The notes under the pieces: generated by a model
Told to the model about the DNA's origin: nothing
Database searches by the model: none
The model's input: the letters and a program-made list of their open reading frames with translations, nothing else
Assembly: GCF_002914585.1 (NCBI RefSeq)
Contig: NZ_PDDM01000020.1
Coordinates: 1 to 64,000 of the forward strand
DNA: 64,000 nt
DNA from: Pseudanabaena sp. BC1403
GTDB taxonomy: Bacteria > Cyanobacteriota > Cyanobacteriia > Pseudanabaenales > Pseudanabaenaceae
Reading direction: 5' to 3'
Program-made: the position numbers and the translations under genes
Shown: piece after piece, positions 62,125-64,000 of the stretch
Position numbering within the stretch: position 1 is the stretch's first letter
How the letters are laid out: every line of letters starts with the position of its first letter

Positions 62125-62227
62125 ATTGTTATAAGTACGTGGACAGATGCGAAAGCAAAAAAGTCAATCGCTAAACTAAATCGGCAACAAACCAAAGCGA
62201 AAGGCGATCGCGCTAGTTAAGTCCTAA

Positions 62228-62569
62228 CTATGGACGGTTCATAGGACGGATAGAGTTTACATTGTCACGGAACTGCTCAACTTCTTCGGTGTAGCGAATA
62301 GGTAGAACATACTCAAGGTTTTCGTGAGGACGCGCAATGATATGTGTGGAAAGTACTTGTCCGCCGTTTACACGCTTGACGGACTCAGTACCTGCTGCTA
62401 CTGAAGCTTGTACTTCGGATACATCGCCACGAACGATAACGGTGACACGACCACTACCGATCTTTTCGTATCCAACTAAGGTTACGCGAGCTGCCTTGAC
62501 CATGGCATCTGCTGCTTCTACAACGGCAGGGAAACCAAGGGTTTCAATCATTCCAACTGCGATCGCCAT
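62228..62569 (-). CDS. ccmK1: Carboxysome shell hexamer CcmK1
   Basis: A 113-residue BMC-domain protein: [40 protein letters not shown] (pore loop KIGSG about 36-40) and [26 protein letters not shown] and the C-terminal extension ([11 protein letters not shown]) match CcmK1 rather than CcmK2. It forms the major shell facets. It lies 103 bp after ccmL's upstream neighbour in the order K2-K1-L-M-N. Confidence 0.9.
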   Translation of the reverse strand: MAIAVGMIETLGFPAVVEAADAMVKAARVTLVGYEKIGSGRVTVIVRGDVSEVQASVAAGTESVKRVNGGQVLSTHIIARPHENLEYVLPIRYTEEVEQFRDNVNSIRPMNRP

Positions 62570-62684
62570 AATTCATGTTCTCCTAGAAAAATAAATAATG
62601 AAATTAATGAAAATTTAGTCTTTCGATACTTTTTTTTGAAAGTCTTTTTGAGACAATCGGATAAAGCAATCAGATATAGCAAGT

Positions 62685-62993
62685 CTAAAAAGCAAATTGT
62701 TCTACTTCTCGCGTATAGCGAATAGGTAGTACATATTCTAGGTTTTCGTGTGGTCGAGCAATGGTGTGAGTCGAAACAACTTCGCCCCCATTAACCCGAT
62801 TTGCACCTTCAACACCAGCAGCAATGGACGCTTTCACCTCAGAGATATCACCTCTGATAATGACAGTTACTCGTCCACTACCAATTTTCTCGTAACCCAC
62901 AAGGGTGACACGAGCAGCTTTGACCATGGCATCGGCCGCTTCTACAATTGCGGGAAAGCCTCTAGTCTCGATCATTCCAATAGCGATCGGCAT
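62685..62993 (-). CDS. ccmK2: Carboxysome shell hexamer CcmK2
   Basis: A 102-residue BMC protein, first gene of the K2-K1-L-M-N unit. [20 protein letters not shown] and the short C terminus (EVEQFAF) match CcmK2. The pore loop is the same KIGSG. Nearly identical over about 95 residues to the adjacent ccmK1, so a tandem duplication. The operon promoter should lie in the 640 bp upstream. Confidence 0.9.
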   Translation of the reverse strand: MPIAIGMIETRGFPAIVEAADAMVKAARVTLVGYEKIGSGRVTVIIRGDISEVKASIAAGVEGANRVNGGEVVSTHTIARPHENLEYVLPIRYTREVEQFAF

Positions 62994-63032
62994 AATTTAA
63001 GCCAGTATCCTTACGAATCTCTAAAAAACTGA

Positions 63033-63672
63033 AGTTCTCGCGGTTGTATCTATCAAAAGATGTAGATGCACGAGCGCAACTATTGATCTTAGCTACGATC
63101 GGTTCGCTTGAAACATCAATTTTCAAATTTTTAATACGAAATAAAAATGAGATGACGCTTGGCGCACTTTTGAAGCTACTTTTTTGGGAGTAGCTTTTCG
63201 CAGCTAATTTACAGAATTTTTTTGACTTGTTGTTGCAATTATTTACTTAACATAGTTATTAAAAAAATAATATATAAGTATTTATTACTACAGACATAGC
63301 CTTTGTAAATCTGAATAATCAGAGAAACTGAATAATATTAATATATTCAACTCTATCTTTATATCTACGATAACGAGTGGCGGTACATTTGACAATATAA
63401 GCCGTCATGATAAATCTAAATAGTGGATATAATCTGGGCTTATTTCCTTGGCAAGGAATTATTTTGGGCTGAAAATTCTCTTTCTGTACTATTTTGCAAT
63501 CAAGGATCCAAAACTAAAACAAATATATCTGTAGCCAATTGTATTAAGACATATCAAAACCCAAAAGATGAGAGGCGGCGCGAAGCGCCGCCTCTCATCT
63601 TTTGGGTTTTATGTTCCTCAAAAGAATGACTACAGCTATAGCAATAAACCAATAATTTGTTTTTGGGAGTGG
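63033..63672. other. Upstream region of the ccm operon
   Basis: A 640-bp AT-rich stretch without a supported gene. It must hold the promoter of ccmK2-N and the terminator of the upstream BMC gene. The palindrome element at 63531-63645 fills the left part of the latter job. I could not place a regulator site with confidence. Confidence 0.5.
63531..63645. repeat. AGCTATAG-armed palindrome element, copy 4
   Basis: Core 63556-63610: AAAACCCAAAAGATGAGAGG arms with GGCGGCGC, GAA loop, perfect 26 bp. Outer arms GTAGCCAATTGTATTAAGAC and GACTACAGCTATAGC match copies at 31687, 33119 and 33310. Confidence 0.8.
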
Positions 63673-64000
63673 TTAGCGATCGCTGATCGAAATAGTCTCT
63701 ACTTCGGCAATCTCTAGATTAGGTAATTGGACTAATTCTCTTTCTTGTTCCTGTAAAGCGATCATCGGAATATTTACAGGTATCGGTGATTCGAGCCAAT
63801 ATTCTGATGTTGGTAAGGTTTCTTCAAGATCGTCAAGAGGGCGGGGAATAATCATCAAGGTATGAAACTCACCAATGCGCTCGGCTTCATACATGCCTGC
63901 TTCGATCGCGATCGCCACATCAGCGACATTACCGCGAATAATTGCTGTACATAGTCCTGCCCCGATCGTTTCATAGCCTGCTAGATGCACATCTGCTGAT
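63673..64000 (-). CDS. ccmO: CcmO-like tandem BMC shell protein (3' part only)
   Basis: The frame is open through the window edge; the visible 109 codons read SADVHLAGYETIGAG, then LCTAIIRGNVADVAIAIEAG and MIIPRPLDDLEETLPTSEYW, a BMC domain of the C-terminal CcmO type, plus an acidic tail (VQLPNLEIAEVETISISDR). The edge-proximal GTG (VHLAGYE) is not a start. Only the second domain is visible, so a single-domain CcmK-like protein cannot be fully excluded. ccmO upstream of ccmK2 is not the order of Synechococcus 7942, where it follows ccmN. Confidence 0.75.
   Translation of the reverse strand, partial: SADVHLAGYETIGAGLCTAIIRGNVADVAIAIEAGMYEAERIGEFHTLMIIPRPLDDLEETLPTSEYWLESPIPVNIPMIALQEQERELVQLPNLEIAEVETISISDR

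Overview
The window comes from a cyanobacterium. The evidence is a beta-carboxysome operon (ccmK2-K1-L-M-N), a light-dependent protochlorophyllide reductase, a TxlA-like thioredoxin, the SepF/PipY/ProC neighbourhood, and the HIP1 octamer GCGATCGC scattered through most genes. Moderate to low GC, long perfect palindromes after genes and a ccmK2/K1 pair suggest a Pseudanabaena-like lineage; that placement is inference.

Layout. 0.2-13 kb: a sensor histidine kinase, a TMEM165-type transporter, gcvH, TerC, a pentapeptide-repeat protein, an MFS carrier, an FAD oxidoreductase, a methyltransferase, an MSMEG_0565/MSMEG_0570 pair, tRNA-Ser and metF-like. 13-20 kb: an M50 protease fused to TPRs, a REP-associated transposase carrying translated copies of its repeats, and a two-gene unit of an AAA-type NTPase and a pseudo-NTPase/TPR protein. 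20-28 kb: purM, proC, sepF, pipY, a small toxin-antitoxin plus Abi-alpha island between direct repeats, and pheT. 28-34 kb: a HigBA module lying between two HsdR remnants, SDR, MAPEG, LuxR, por and tRNA-Thr. 34-45 kb is the most accessory part: a BchE-like radical SAM protein, a retron-type reverse transcriptase preceded by a strongly structured region, tandem WGR-propeller paralogues, a second radical SAM protein, and a short integron-type cassette array with three attC-like sites and no integrase in view. 45-58 kb: cinA, khpA, rpsP, pyrB, a cytosine methylase/HNH restriction pair, an SpoU-class RNA methylase, a beta-lactamase-fold protein, txlA, a GPH symporter and an RNB nuclease. 58.5-64 kb: the carboxysome operon and the 3' part of a ccmO-like gene that runs off the window.

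Repeats are a major theme. (a) About twenty near-perfect palindromes of 25-60 bp have tiny GAA or TTT loops and stems that differ from copy to copy while staying complementary; some have shared outer arms and some include the stop codon of the gene before them. (b) Four copies of a roughly 120-bp element contain four consecutive hairpins. (c) There are three copies of a C/G-rich TTAAAAAGGGGG repeat, two of a GTAGGGTGTGTTAGCG palindrome, and many GTAGGGGCGGGTTT repeats around the RAYT gene.

The most novel candidates are the cassette array, the retron-type locus, the NTPase/pseudo-NTPase-TPR pair, and the two defence modules each framed by 60-65 bp direct repeats. All calls come from reading sequence by eye and from family knowledge; no database search was run.
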